DNA from: Pohlia nutans | Lineage: Eukaryota > Streptophyta > Bryopsida > Bryales > Mniaceae | NCBI GenBank assembly: GCA_022496805.1 | Contig: CM040102.1 | Location: 5,257,001 to 5,321,000 of the forward strand | DNA: 64,000 nt | Direction: 5' to 3' | In this document: positions 1 through 12,795 of the stretch, in pieces | Layout of the letters: each line of letters starts with the position of its first letter | Position numbering within the stretch: the first letter of the stretch is position 1 | Position numbers and translations under genes: made by a program | The notes under the pieces: generated by a model | Database searches by the model: none | Seen by the model: the letters and a program-made list of their open reading frames with translations, nothing else | What the model was told of the DNA's origin: nothing

Positions 1-455
1 TCTAAACGTTGGATGATTTCAAATGCATCCCTTTACCACATACATTGATGTTTTTCATTCATCCAAAATTCTCTTGAGTCTTGTGCTAGTTGACTACCAT
101 TTGTACGGTATGGATCTTTGAAATAAGATATTGTGAATTTTTGAAAAATAGCAAAAGTGGTTTATGTCAAGTTTCATTCTTAGTTCAAAAAGTGAGATCT
201 TAAACATGATTTTCCAAAATAAGTAGAATCGAATAATGGAAACCATACCATCTTGTAGTGCATGTTATTCCAATTTCATTACAATAATTTTTTTAATTTT
301 TCTATGTTGATTTTGGATTTTTAATTGAATTTCAAGAGAAAACAGTGCAAAATCAATTAAAAAATGTTAATAATAAATATGATGAATCCAACCGTACAGA
401 TGTTATCTTCACATAGATATTTATAACTTTGCTTTGTACATCAACTCCATTTTTA
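1..455. repeat. Truncated B-family TTAA element
   Basis: This stretch matches the B-family elements at 16770-17320 and 22519-23068 in the same orientation: the shared segments run from the hydrophobic-looking CATCC-rich left part through TTGTGCTAGTTGA, the ACCATTTGTACGGTA motif and CTTTGCTTTGTACATCAACTCC. The left end is cut by the window edge and the right end stops before the usual GGGTTAA terminus, so the copy is incomplete. From about 456 to 992 I see no coding signal; it holds the 3' flank of the mannosidase gene. Confidence 0.7.
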
Positions 456-992
456 CTACAGTTACACAAAACAATGAACCAAAAAAATAGTGTATTTTTT
501 TTCTCCTACTTTAGGGAACCATCTCCGATGGATACATCGTCAATGCAATTCCATTATAGGTTGGGCAACTCAAATCGCCTACAACTGCTCCAAAGTAGTT
601 GTCAAAGCAGCAGCTACTGTACTACTTTATTTCCATTGCTTCTTTCCTTTGTGTGCCTGCTCTCTGCTCGCCTACTCTCAACAGCGATCTCTAACATACA
701 GCTGTGCCGAGGAGATGGAATATTCTCCTGAGCCGCTAAACTGCTCAAGTATATAAGCAGGTATATAAAAACCCCTGGAGCCTCCCTAAGGCCAAGAGGG
801 GTCAAATAATTGAATGACAAGACAGGAAAATCGGGATGCAACGCAACTGACTATGATACAACCATCATCGCCATGCTCTTTCACACTTTCATGCCTCTTT
901 CGGCTGTGATATTAGAGCTAACAAGTGCCATATCCATTTTTCCTTGCAACTGCAACAACGTAATTTTAAACTCGAACTTGAATGCTAGCAAA

Positions 993-3900
993 TCACCTGT
1001 TTACAGTGTCTTCCTCCACCTTCATACTCTCCAACGCAGCATCCGCATGTTGCCTCTGCATCTCCTCTGCCCCTCCAACGGTTATTTCACCTGTTTCCTC
1101 GTCTCTGATGACTTGAATTAGACCATTGCCACTGTCTGTGACAATAGATCTTGATCCCTTCAAAATCTGTGCCAATAGCTCCCTGGCATGCTTCTCTAAA
1201 GAGCTTGTTTGCATAGAGCCGGGGATCATCTTGCCTACTAAAAAGGGATTCACCTCAGACGGCTTCACATCCTGCACAGCTGCTGGTCTGCTTGTACGCT
1301 CCCTGGAGACGGGCTTGGCTCGAGACTGTAACGCAAGATCAAACCCAAGTTGTCTCCAAAGATTTGGCCTGGGGCACATTCCCTGTAAACCAGAGTCAGA
1401 GAAACGAGGTTTAAAGCACTTTTATGCTCCTCAGCGCCCAAATGGCCATAAAAGGCTGCTTCCATGTTTGTGTGTAGTAAATCATTCAGGGATCTTCAAG
1501 AGAGGTAACGAAATGTATCAACAGAAAGAAGAAATCATACCCTATATTTTGAACAATAGAGATGTGTCTTGGAAGTTACTCTAAACCCTCAACTGGAATA
1601 GCAATCAATAGCGGCCTCACAATACACTTCACCGAAACTGGCTGTAAACCACTATTACCGGTGGCTTCCAAAATGGACTTTCTATTTTTATCTTGAGCAC
1701 TTGGGGGTTAATTAGTGGCATAACCATTGCATATCAGAGAGCAGATCCTCTATGCGAGTCACGAGTTCTAGTGCATAGATTAAACAGGAGCTACTCAGAT
1801 GAAAATGATCAAATACGTACCTTAAGAGAGCGCTCTGCAGGAACAGTCCAGTCACTACCTTCGATTCCACGCTTCTCTCTATCATTTGGTGTGATTGAGC
1901 AAGTTTGCCTATCCAAGTCACTGTCGTCAGTGGTACTTTGCTCTTCAGCTTTTCTGCTCTCCTCGATCTCTTTCATCAGTTTGCTCTTGGCATCTCCAAG
2001 TCTTCCAATAATGTGATCTCTGCAGAAGCTGCTTGAATAATTGCAAAGCTCAGCTGGCAGTGATATCTCTGGAGACATCGGCAAATAGTGACCTTCTGTA
2101 TTGAAAATATACCTGAAAAAAGAAACCACAGATAAATAAACATACAGGGAACCTAAGTCGTCTTCAGCACAGGTAAACCCATCTTGTTTGATTATCCACT
2201 TCACATGTTTTGTTTCTACAAATCCAAGAAATGCTACCAATGAAACAGCTACGTTTGTTAAATTTCACACCATCGAACACAAAACACAAATGAAAGCACA
2301 CAGCAGGTGACTCCATATGTTGAGCACTGTGCCCTAGTATCCTGACCCAAAAGAATCCCATCTACAAATTATGAGGCCTCAACCTGGAATTTTACTTACT
2401 ACATGAAACACAAAACGAGGAAATAGGTTCGAGACACTCACGGGTGAGGACCTTTCTCTACTAAGTTGTCACCACCAGCGGCCAAATCAAAAAGCAGCCA
2501 GAGATATTTTACCTGTATCACGATTATAGATGCAACAATGAGTTTGAGAAACCTATCCGATATCCCAACATTGAGCATTTCAATTGTCCAAAAAACAAGG
2601 GGTTGCAAAAGAAAGAACCACCTACAGTTTCCGATAAGAAAAAGCTCTCCATGCGATCATCTTGTTCATGTGATTCCACATCTGCTATGTGGCAGTAGCC
2701 ACACCGACATTTTGTCGATTTTTGCAAACTTGCCACTATGTCCCGTCCAACATCCAAGTACCTGCACCCACGACTCATAGATATAAACCAACTATATACT
2801 TCAAACATATCTCAAGTTCTATGTCAACCACTATCAAAAGTCAATCACGAATTAGTACAAAAGCATGCAGAACAAACAACGAAGCAGAGATAGACACACC
2901 AATGCTTCAAAAGCGGCAGCAGATATCATTGCAACGGTCCTCTTACATAGGATTTCGAGTGGCTTTATAAAGCATGTAAGTGCTCTCTACAAGTTCTGGG
3001 CGCAATGGGTAACTCTTTTGACCAGGCTGCACATTACATAACCCTTCCGTAAAGATGTGCTCTAAGACGAGTGTCCCAATATTTAGAAATGGAACAATAA
3101 TCTTCAGGATAATTGTGCAACGTCACCCCAAGTAGAAGCTAGGACAACAATGCTATGTATTCATCAACATAGTACAGATCACATACAGAAACCTCCAAAT
3201 ACCCACTTCCCAAGGAAGTTCTCAGACTAGTTACCTAAAAAGAACTCATATAAATGGAACCGTGCACGAAGGTCATATTGACAAGTCATTATGAAAAACG
3301 CAGACTTCAGTTACAAGATGTTTTCCCTTACTTGCACACTAGATGTGGCCAAGTTGAAGCCTTCTGGTGTAAATCCATAACGTTTCCATACAGCATAGAA
3401 AGCCTTGTGAGTACGAATTGCTGGCTCAACATCACCTGCCAAGACCTGGTGAAAAAAAACTGTGAAATTTATAGAAGCATGTGACGACTTGCACCCTAAA
3501 CTAAAGTTGGAAACACACATCTAATTCAACTCTCAGAGAAAATGGCCGGACAAGCTGGTTACACTATATAATGGGGACATTAGCATCATTGCTGAAAGAA
3601 TTCAAAATATCATATGCAGCCTGTACCTGTAAACCAGGCCAGAAGGCTTGAAGACTATTAAACAATGGCCATACAACAACTCCCGAGTTCATGTTAACCT
3701 CCAAATACCTAGCACAGAATAACCCAAACCAAAAATTAGGAAAATGTGTATTGAGCGAAAGCACTAATTAAATGCTGCTAATGAAACCATGCAAAGGGCT
3801 GATTTGAATTGACAGGCGTGTTTTGAACAATAATTGAAAACAATATTGTTCAGCATGTTTGCTTACCAGGGGTCATTATGGAGATGACGCATGACAGACT

Positions 3901-6900
3901 TATAAGCCTCTTTGAATATAAACAAGTACTCTTCATCTCCCAGAAGCAAGTATGCCTTCAAACAAAGATACTTAATCAGCAGGATGTACCATACCCACAA
4001 GATACGCTCTTAGATAACTAGAATTATGTAACTGCACAAGAAACTCCATATAAATACTTTCTGCACTTTCCAATGTTGGCCTGATATAAATACTGAAAAC
4101 CGAAGCAATCATTTTTAATAGGCAAAAAGATTGACAAACAAGAGTACAAACCAGCCAACATGTTTTTATATCCAGTTTATGAAGCCATGATTATGGATTT
4201 AATATGACACAGCTCTTTGTCGAACCTAGAGAGGCCTGGAAAATGAATTACCCTATTCAAACAACATAAAGAAAATTTCAGGACACAGGAGGGCGTATAA
4301 AAACCGACCTTCAGAAGGTACTCATAGAACGAATCAATGCTGGTGCCAATGCCTGCATCCTATTGCACATTTCGCACATTAGCAACGTTGCAATCTAACA
4401 TATGCAGTGTCATTGTTTGAGACCAGAGCATACACATCAAATCCCGGTTACACTCCTGATCGGAAAAAAACGAAAGCTTTGAGTGCAAATAGATAAATTC
4501 CACAATTGAAATAGTTTCGCATTCCTTTCGTAAAAGACACATTCTTACGCAGCTCAATCCTGAAAACTTTTTAAATACTCAGCAGCCCCTCTTAAGAACA
4601 GGAATACACCTTGTGTGTCCACTCGCTTGTGAATACATTGATGTGACCTCCAACAAGTCCCAACCGCGACCGTTGAGCCCATAATCCTTGAACTGCTCGT
4701 TTCGTAACCTTTTCAAATTCTGACCCACAGAGCCAAATCTTGTCAGTAAAGCTTCAACACACATGATGCATCTTTTGTGATCTCATTTCAGATTGTACAA
4801 GGTAACAAAAAGAAGTCAATTCCTGTCACTTTTAATGTATGGTTTTTCTGCGTGACGGCATATGTTCCAATGTTTGTCTGTTTGACAGAAAATAATGCAC
4901 ACCTTTAACATGCTAGAAAATCTAGCTACATGGAACACTCAAACCATACAGAAATATAAGTCGTTGGTTACCGGGGTCTCCTGTCAGGCGACTGAGAACA
5001 CCGAATTCCAGAGTCAAAGTTCCGCCACCGGCTGTTGAGGACACCTGCACACCTTCACAAGTTGTATGTCAGTTGAGAGGGGCTGTCTATCGTGAACAAG
5101 GCTTTCAACACTTCTCCAACTCGTCTTCATTGGTAGACACATAAAAGACACCTAACATAAAATAATGCCTCAATTATATAAGCAAAAACAAATACACAAC
5201 AATGGGTCGCAATTGCTGAGTTCTACGACAGCAACCAAAACCACAAAAGATGTCAGTTGACCTTTTAACTGCTCACGCGTTCATTTTTTGCACAATGTAC
5301 AGATTTCATAACGTTTTGACACTCCGTTTTGCACTTTTTGCAGTGTGGATTTTTTACTATAGATTTTATGGGAAGTTAGTTTCATGCATGTGTAAACCGA
5401 TTAGAAAGGGGATGATTTGTGACTTTTCTATGCCTCATTTCATGTTGGAGCGATTCACCAAAAAATTCTAAGATCTTAGTTCAAAATAGTTCAAAAGTAC
5501 ATTTCAACCCATCACAACAAATTTCATACATAAAATGTCAATATCTTATTCATAATCAAATTACAAAAGAATTTTAAATTTAAAGTTTCAAATTTTATAC
5601 AAAAATATTAGTAATTGCAATCATAGATCTAATTGTATGGATAGAATCTAAAATTCATAATGTACAACTTTTATTCATACATCAAGTCCCCTCTTAGTTG
5701 CATTTTATATTTCATCTCTTCAATTCTCCAAATCTGGAGAGGATTGTAGGCATTTAGGGGTTAATGTGTATTTTCTTAATTTTCTATTAAAAAGCAAGGG
5801 ATTAAGAGGCACACCCTAGACTAAGGAGTGTAGCTCTAGGAGAGGCTCGCCTTGCCTGACTCTCATCATCGCTGACACCGAGCGCCAGATTGACAGATCC
5901 AAACGGAATACCTGATCCAACCCCATGAAGGCCGAACTGATTGAGATAACCAATAACAGTACTAAGATTTGCACACTACAAATTCCATAGCATAATAGAG
6001 CAATAGGAGCCAACACCCTTTTGCAATGGCACCACAGTCTAGTTACATTTAGAAACTAAGTTTACGTGGCAATGACACAATAGTTCCAAAATTCATGGAA
6101 TACAAATGGCATTCCTTCATTACTTGAAAAAGTGGATCTAAGTGAAGATTCTCTTTTGCTCCAGTTTTCAAAAAGGTGCTCCATTGCATTGCCCTATTAT
6201 GCTATGTCGTCTCAAAAATAAATAAATTAGTGGCATATTAGGTGCGCACTATTAACATCACTACCTGTAGGTGTGTCAAATGCAGGTAGCATTCGTCGCC
6301 CTAGATCCTCCGCCAAATGCAATAACTCATTGTCATAACGATCAACTTGCATACCCTGAAATATAAACAGACGTCAACTTGGAGGTACATATAATGAGAT
6401 GTGGTTAAATTCTTCTCTGCCCTCCGAGCATGTTTAGATTCTCTAAAGACTCAGCAATTTCAAAAGCAGGAAAGATTCAAGAAATGAAACTTCATACCGT
6501 TGAGGCATCTGAGGCGATTAAATGGGCAGACAGAAGGCCACCAAGCACACGAATGGTTGTCTCAAAAACAGATACTGTTTTGTTCTGCAAAAATGGCGAC
6601 CAAATGTGACTCAAGGAAGCAAAGAACATAAAACAGTGCTACTGTGAGATTATAGTCTAACAACGCAGCTCCAACAGAAAACCGGAGGTCGAAGTTCCAA
6701 ATACCTTGTTGAAGTGTAAGTTTTTCCCAAGCCAGCTAACTCCCGTGCTAAATCGTGTATGATCGCCCAATAGAGCAAGCATATCCAATGAATCAACCTG
6801 ACAGTCAAAAGAAACACAGAATAAAAACACATCTCAACCTCATGTACAGAACTTTCCAAGAGCTAAGATTTTATATCATGAAATTAATGACAGCTTAGGT

Positions 6901-8381
6901 GATTTTTTATAAAAACTTTAATATGCCACCATCCTGAAGAAAGTAGCCCGCCAGTAAGTAAGCTTACAAGAGTCAGAGAATAGCTGCCGAGAGAGTCTGC
7001 ACCAGTGCAGCTCATGGGCCTGAGTTCATCCAGAGGAAATGCATACTTCATGTAATTATCAAACCTATGGTAAAACATGCCCTTGACCTGCATCACAGCA
7101 ACTTTTCACCATCAGATGCCGGAACACATAAATTAGACGCACTTCTTCCATCGTGGCGAGTACGTGTAAACTCGGTACAGTCAGAACCTCAGCCGTAACA
7201 TCCTGATATTAAGCCACTTTCCAGACTTTCAACCTTAAAACCTCAGATCTTCTCAACTGCTAATAAGAGTTTAGATAGTAAAATTCATGTCCCTGATACT
7301 GACTGTGTGATTGACCAATTACATAAATCCTGAACCAAACAGAAATGTAATTGGACAAGAATTAACTCGGCATCTTCGTGCTTCCAAAAATGTCATGATA
7401 ATTTTAGAACTAGAGCTATAATGGATAAACACTAAAACCTATAGAGCTGCGTGTTAGAATCAAAACTCAGCAATTGCAAGTTTCTAAAGGAAGTCCTGGC
7501 TTCAAATTTGACGCTTATTAGTTCCTACATTGCTGACAACAACCTAACCACACAATAAATTACTTCCACATCTCCAAGGTGGTGGTAAGCTGACCAAAAA
7601 ATAATAAATAAACTAAGTTTCCCAAAGAGTAATTTGAAATGCATCGCCAAGACATAAAGAAAACACCTCATTTTCTCCCGAACACCGTACTGAACACTTC
7701 TATACCGACATACTCCTCCCTGAATTCACAGCTCGATGTACTAAGTTTCGATTTCAAAGAGTAATTTGAAATTCATCGCCAAAACATAAAGAAAACACCT
7801 CATTTTCTCCCGAACACCAAAATGAACACTTACAAAATTCTTTTAACATATTCCTCCCTGAATTCACAGCTCGATTAACCTAAAAAATCCGAATCAAGAC
7901 ATTTGAGGATCCATCAGGTCTCTAGCTCTTGCGCCCTATGGAAGCTCGCTCGCCAACAAGATCAAACCTAAAACCCCGCGGTATTACAGAGATCTCAGTA
8001 GGGAATTACGACTGCTGTTCATTTGCATTCATACAATGTTATTCCCTCACAAAACGAGCGGGAAATTCGAAAAAGCAAACCCTGACGGACCTCGTCACGG
8101 AGATCGGCGGCCTCGCGAGGGGTCATGGACGCAGCAGCTGCGGTAGTAGAAGTGGCGGGCGAGACGAACGTTGATGGCCTTACGTTTGCGGAGCACACGA
8201 GCCAAAACGCCACTAGCAGCAGTAGCCATGCCGCCAGCGACAGACCCCGGCGACGATACACCACCATCAGTCTCAGCCACCGCGAGGACGGCGACGACGA
8301 CGATGATGACGACGAAGAAGACGACGCCGCTCCAGCAGAAGCTACAAACCAAAACCGCTCACGCAATCCCTTCCTCTCCAT
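993..8381 (-). CDS. MNS4/5-like: EDEM-class GH47 alpha-1,2-mannosidase-like protein (MNS4/MNS5 type), 17 exons
   Basis: Exons on the minus strand: 8381-8091, 7087-6968, 6797-6705, 6584-6498, 6355-6265, 5911-5856, 5044-4972, 4719-4610, 4359-4309, 3955-3867, 3708-3627, 3445-3332, 3026-2947, 2761-2626, 2512-2442, 2112-1821 and 1382-993. All phases close, giving about 741 residues. Residues 47-65 form an N-terminal membrane anchor after an 11-serine run (20-30). The GH47 domain spans about 98-525 and keeps the family acidic residues: E176 in [11 protein letters not shown]316/E320 in [10 protein letters not shown]430 in RPELVEST, and the calcium-site T520 in IFNTEG. EDEM proteins act in the ER lumen, trimming mannose on misfolded glycoproteins for ERAD. 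The last 215 residues are acidic, rich in Ser/Glu and poorly recognised. The ATG at 8381 was chosen because the longer frame to 8417 begins with GTG. All introns are GT-AG except the one at 5045-5855, which has a GC donor. MNS4 versus MNS5 is not decided. Confidence 0.93.
5265..5764. repeat. H-family TTAA element in mannosidase intron
   Basis: Related over most of its length to 43868-44435 (shared GCACTTTTTGCAGTGTGGAT, CCGATTAGAAAGGGG and the right end GGCATTTAGGGGTTAA). It lies wholly within the 5045-5855 intron of the mannosidase gene. The right terminus is clear; the left terminus is diverged and placed at TTAA 5265 by alignment to the other copy. Confidence 0.6.
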
Positions 8382-9018
8382 CGCCCGCGCATCCTGCCCC
8401 TCAACATCAAATCTCACCCGAAAAGAGTCGGAATTTCGCTCAAAAAATCGAGAATACTATGAAGGTTTGGGACGATTTGGCATTTGCAGGATCAATCGGG
8501 TTGCGCTAGAAGAGAGCTTGACATTCGGCGAGAGCAAGCAAGGGGAGGAGCTTCGTTCGTTCCTCAAAGAGCTGCAGGCTCGCGGAGTCTCGGGGCTTTG
8601 GGCAGGTGCTGGTCGACGAGAAATGGTTTCTCGTTGCTCATCGTTGAAAGGAAGTGTGTTTCATTGGCTGGCGAGGCGACGGCCAGCGTTCCGTTGGACT
8701 TCGTTGGACTTTGTTAGGTTGTTTGATCGGTGAGGGGAACGATCGGCTGGATGGATGATGGATGAATGTGGGCTTTGATCGCCAGCCGACGGAGATGGTT
8801 CATCATCGTACATCATGGATGAAATTGAGAATGTTGGGAGAGAAACGTGGAGCCAATCGTGGCCATTCTCCATGAAGAAAGTGTGATTGTGAAGAATGAG
8901 AATGCTCACGACTTGTTAATCGAGATTCTACCCGGCTTCTCAATCTTCACATCCATTCTTCACTTTTTAGGAGAAGGATGAAATTTCTAAATTACATTAT
9001 ACAGTTTTGTAATGTAGC
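8382..9018. promoter_or_regulatory. Upstream region of the mannosidase gene
   Basis: This holds the 5' flank of the minus-strand mannosidase gene. The first ~370 bases are GC-richer than the surroundings and include GA/TC-rich tracts such as GAATGAGAATG and CCATTCTCC. I did not find a convincing TATA box at a fixed distance, and the transcription start is unknown. Plus-strand open frames here are antisense shadows of exon 1. Confidence 0.35.
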
Positions 9019-9931
9019 TTAACCCCTAAAGGACCATGCTCATTCCTAAAATTTTATCACTTTCTCATGATGCTTTCAAAAAGGCAATTGTATCTTTTGA
9101 TTGGTATTCATATAGAAAACTTCACCGTTGAAGTTCAAAAAGGACTTAGTCCTGATATTGTATATCAATTTTCAGAACAATCTACCATATATATTACATG
9201 ATCATAAGGTTTAATCATATGTTGATTTCTGAAAATTTTGAACAAAACCAACAGGTCATTCATTGCAAAATTTCTCATAAATTTTAAAACCATGATTAGC
9301 GTTTGAAAGTTTAGGAGCATACAAAGATGTACTATATCTAAGTGCCCACAAAAAATGGTGTTCTAAAACCAAATACAACAACAATGATTCATTCTCAAAG
9401 ATTCATGTTTGGGTGAAGTGACTTGTTGGTGACTCGTTGAGCCAGTGTTTGTGATCGTTATTAATTTTTACATTGAAAAAATGTTTTAAAGAATTCAAAT
9501 ATACATATGGAATATTCCAAAATAATATAAAATATGTAGAAAAGATTCCAATTATTTTGAAAAGATTCCATTTTAAATTTATTTAAACATTTTCTGTAAT
9601 TATTTTATAGTGTTAATGATGCAGTAATGGCAAATATTTTACATATTGTACACTTTTTTTTTACGAATGTGACGTCCAAGTGTGAAAACGCCCTTCAAGT
9701 CATCAACCGCCCTAACTACTATGTCCCAAGTTCACCTACGTTGACGTTTTAGTTTTTCCCCGATGAATCAATCAACGTAATTGCAAATCTTGAAGGATTT
9801 TTGTGTTCTTGAAACAAACATTTTCAATTCTCTAGTTAACATTGAGTCAAAATTATGAAATCCAAACAAGTTATTAAAGTGATGAAATTGTTCGTGGACA
9901 CAATGTGTGCCCCTGGTCTTTTAGGGGTTAA
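9019..9931. repeat. G-family TTAA element, 913 bp
   Basis: Left end TTAACCCCTAAAGGACCA and right end TGGTCTTTTAGGGGTTAA are nearly perfect inverted repeats, with TTAA at both outer edges. The interior is AT-rich, with no open frame of interest. It differs in internal sequence from the 240-bp A-family elements although the terminal ~18 bp are the same. Confidence 0.75.
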
Positions 9932-10533
9932 GCTGGAATTATACAGTTTTTGAAAATGTCAAAATCATTTTAAGTATTTATTTATTCATTTATTATGGAT
10001 TCCTAAACAAAAGGAACACCCTATTCCCTATTTTTGCACTCCGCCATATAATCATGCATTTGGCTTTTGGGCGCATTAAAAATTCAAACCGGTAGAAATT
10101 GCATGAAATTTTTTAATTAATTTTTTTTTCTACATATTTGGTTGCAAAAAGGGTAATTTGGAAATTGTCGAATCGTTTTTTTCTTGAAAAGTCATTAGTT
10201 GTGCTTTGAATATTTTCTAATTTAATTATATACGCAATAAAACTCTTTTTGAAATTGATCTTGACACATATTATATTAGAAAAATACATGAAGTTAGAGC
10301 TCTCAAACAAGAGGTTAAGTACACATCTTACAAAACCATATAAAACACATCGTAAGCAATTAGAAGTAAGCCACAAATGGACAATTATGTTTTAAATATA
10401 CGTTTCAGTATATGAAAACACTTTATTTATTTATAATTTATAATAATAGTACAAACTTTTAAATCAATATCTTGATAACTAAACTAAAAATAACATACTA
10501 TATAGTAATGTACTCATTTACTCTAGTAAGCAT

Positions 10534-11206
10534 TTAGCAACGGCTCTTGTCGCCCATGCTTTCAATTTGCATTGCAACATATTCAAGTATGTGCAACTTC
10601 GCTTCATGTAGAATAGTGATTTGCTTCATCCGCCATTTATAATCATATAGAGCCATTGTTGCATTTGTTGCTTCCTTCCTCCAAATAACAACTCCACCAT
10701 GACATTTCTTTACTATGTTATCAAAATAGATTGTCCAACTTCTTCGAACAAACTCATTGTAACAATGAGCTGAGCGATTCACTCCCCTATACAAAATCCA
10801 TGAAATTCCACATGCACAACATTGTTGTCAACTTCAACATGGCATCCAAATGCACTAAGAAAAAAGAAAAAAGAATGTGCGACCGTGCACACTCAACCAC
10901 CTGCACAAAAATAAAACAAAAACAATCATTAAACAACTATCTATTTGTCTAATTTTATATATATATATATATATACTTTTTGCGGGTTGCTAATGATATA
11001 TAGTCGTCCATTTGCTTTCTTGCTTCCATATAGAGAACATGCGTATGTTCTTGCATATACCTTCTCATAGCCGCCTCAATAGTATGTAAGGCAGCCATAG
11101 GAGTATGGGAGAACACATTTGTGTTTTTTTGAATAAAATAGTAGAGCATGGAAGAATTGTAATCCTCATTCAAGGCCGGCATGAATATAGTGTCTATTTG
11201 ATACAA
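10534..11206 (-). pseudogene. Possible degraded coding fragments, unrecognised
   Basis: Two minus-strand open stretches (10794-10534 and 11206-10955) have a protein-like composition, for instance amphipathic segments rich in Met, Arg and Glu. Neither begins with ATG at its listed end, they are separated by a (TA)n tract, and I recognise no family. They could be remnants of a transposon or host gene, or chance frames in AT-rich DNA. Bases 9932-10533 hold nothing I can identify. Confidence 0.15.
10956..10975. repeat. (TA)n microsatellite
   Basis: Uninterrupted run of about ten TA units in AT-rich intergenic DNA. Confidence 0.9.
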
Positions 11207-11529
11207 TGTGCACAGGACTCATACCAATATGGTTGATTGTCCTAAAACCACCAACTTAGCCTATTTTTGGCAGTGTTGAATTTGAAAAAAAATATGACCG
11301 CATTTGAAATAGATTTTGATGAGGATTGCAAAAATTTACAACATCTAATTCGCATTTGTTCATTTTATACAGAATTCTGTAGTGAAATTGGTGGTTTTGA
11401 GTCTTAACTATGGTGACCCCAAGAAAGCTCTACATGTCATAATTGGGGGAGGTGGTGCCGGTTCTAGGACATCCTACTTTATACAGAAAGAAAGATGGGA
11501 AGATGGGACATGCCGGTTGATTGGTACAA

Positions 11530-11960
11530 ATTATCCTGCCTATGATAACTCACTAGCAACACCAAGTCATATATATCACATCACTGCTGAGACGGACTCA
11601 ACAGAACCGAACCCAGACCATTTAATTGTAATACAACATCCCTCATCAACCAACTTAGGATTTAGGGTTTAGGGTTTAGGGTTTAGGGTTCATGACTTGA
11701 CAACCATCAACAAAACAAACACCAAATTATACCCTTACATGATCTAACCACTCAATGTTACTATTGTTACTAATACTTATCTCTGGTCACTAAAGTGTCA
11801 GTTATTCTTGAAAGGGGAGAGTAGTCTTGCACCAATGACCCTTTGCCCGGCGGGCACTCGTTCATTTTCAAAACGAAAAGACACTTTATTCACACCGGCC
11901 TCGAAAGAGGACCGGAGTTTATATCTATCTATATCTATCTATCTGCCTGTAGGGTGAATC
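11530..11960. repeat. Dispersed repeat, copy 1
   Basis: Segments such as GATAACTCACTA, the ACCAAGTCAT block, the CACTAAAGTGTC block, GAGAGTAGT-TTG and CCTTTGCCC-GGGCA recur in the same order at about 53065-53385. The two copies are diverged and of unknown type. The copy here contains the telomere-type tract and ends in a (TATC)n run. Confidence 0.55.
11661..11690. repeat. Interstitial telomere-type tract (TTTAGGG)n
   Basis: Four consecutive TTTAGGG units, the Arabidopsis-type plant telomere repeat. Shorter tracts of the opposite strand occur at 39286-39308 and 61269-61295. Confidence 0.95.
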
Positions 11961-11975
11961 TATCTATCTATGTGC
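11920..11975. repeat. (TATC)n microsatellite, imperfect
   Basis: Two runs of ATCT units interrupted by GCCTGTAGGGTGA. They lie just 5' of the region that may hold the first exons of the 12796-15855 gene. Confidence 0.8.
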
Positions 11976-12048
11976 CTGCTGTACCAGCTCTAGCGCTCTT
12001 AGCATCTCCAGCAGTAGCCACGCCAAATGACGCTGCAAAGCAAGCTCA

Positions 12049-12405
12049 TCATGCCAGCTTCCGGTGGGGTTTAACGGCCTCAGCACTGCATCTCATGAAG
12101 CCAAGTGGCAGTCTTCCCGTCTTCCAGACCCCACCCTTGCTCCAACGCTCTGCTGAATCATCCCCTGAATCACTTGTGCTCTTGCTCATGATCATCTGTG
12201 CTTCTTGTTCTTGGCTGCACTCATCAGATATATTACAACAAAGCTTCACGCACAATTTCATCAATTCTCTCAGCACCTTGGTCGTTCTAACACTTTCCAC
12301 AAGTTTTCTTGTGCCATTGTCTCTTTCAGAGCGCGACAGAGAATTGCGAGAAACTTTGCTTGATGGAGCTTTTGTGCTGCTGTCAGCCTGGCTCTGGCTT
12401 TCCAC
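12049..12405 (-). other. Open frame rich in Ser/Lys/Glu, doubtful
   Basis: A 118-codon minus-strand frame with a hydrophilic composition lies upstream of the plus-strand membrane-protein gene. It begins with GTG, not ATG, has no recognised domain, and a plus-strand frame is open across the same bases (11843-12517). It may be 5' UTR or promoter of the plus-strand gene. Reported only because nothing else explains 12000-12500. Confidence 0.15.
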
Positions 12406-12795
12406 GACCCCGAGCTCTCAAGTCATCATTCATAGGTGCGTGAGCTATTTATTGTCGATGATCCGAATTCTTTCTTTCTTTTCTGTTTTTTCGGTCACGG
12501 AGATCGTTCTGTTGTGACGCAGTGGCAGCACCAGGAGATGCCTGGATGCACGGAGGCAGTTCAGTTTGGACACAACGGGCGAAAATGCAAGCCACGACTC
12601 AGGTTAGTGCTGCACACTCATATTTAGGGTTTCTTGAATTTCCTGTAGCGATGGTTCGTTTCAGTTTGGACATGATGGCGCAACGATTCAGGTTAGGGTT
12701 GTACAGGGTTTTAGGGTTCTTACTCTTTGAGATTTTCGTATGTAGCGATGTTTCTTGTCGAGTAAGTGACAGTTTCTTGATTCTTACATCATTTT

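Noticed and set aside
8125..8733. 202-codon plus-strand frame
   Set aside because: It lies opposite exon 1 of the mannosidase gene, whose frame is fixed by 16 further exons; the Asp run is the antisense of the serine run.
11382..11672. 96-codon plus frame with a Gly run
   Set aside because: It runs into the telomere-type tract, has no domain and overlaps a dispersed repeat.
11843..12517. 224-codon plus-strand frame
   Set aside because: It begins within a microsatellite, is a low-complexity hydrophobic translation, starts without ATG, and a minus frame is open across the same bases.
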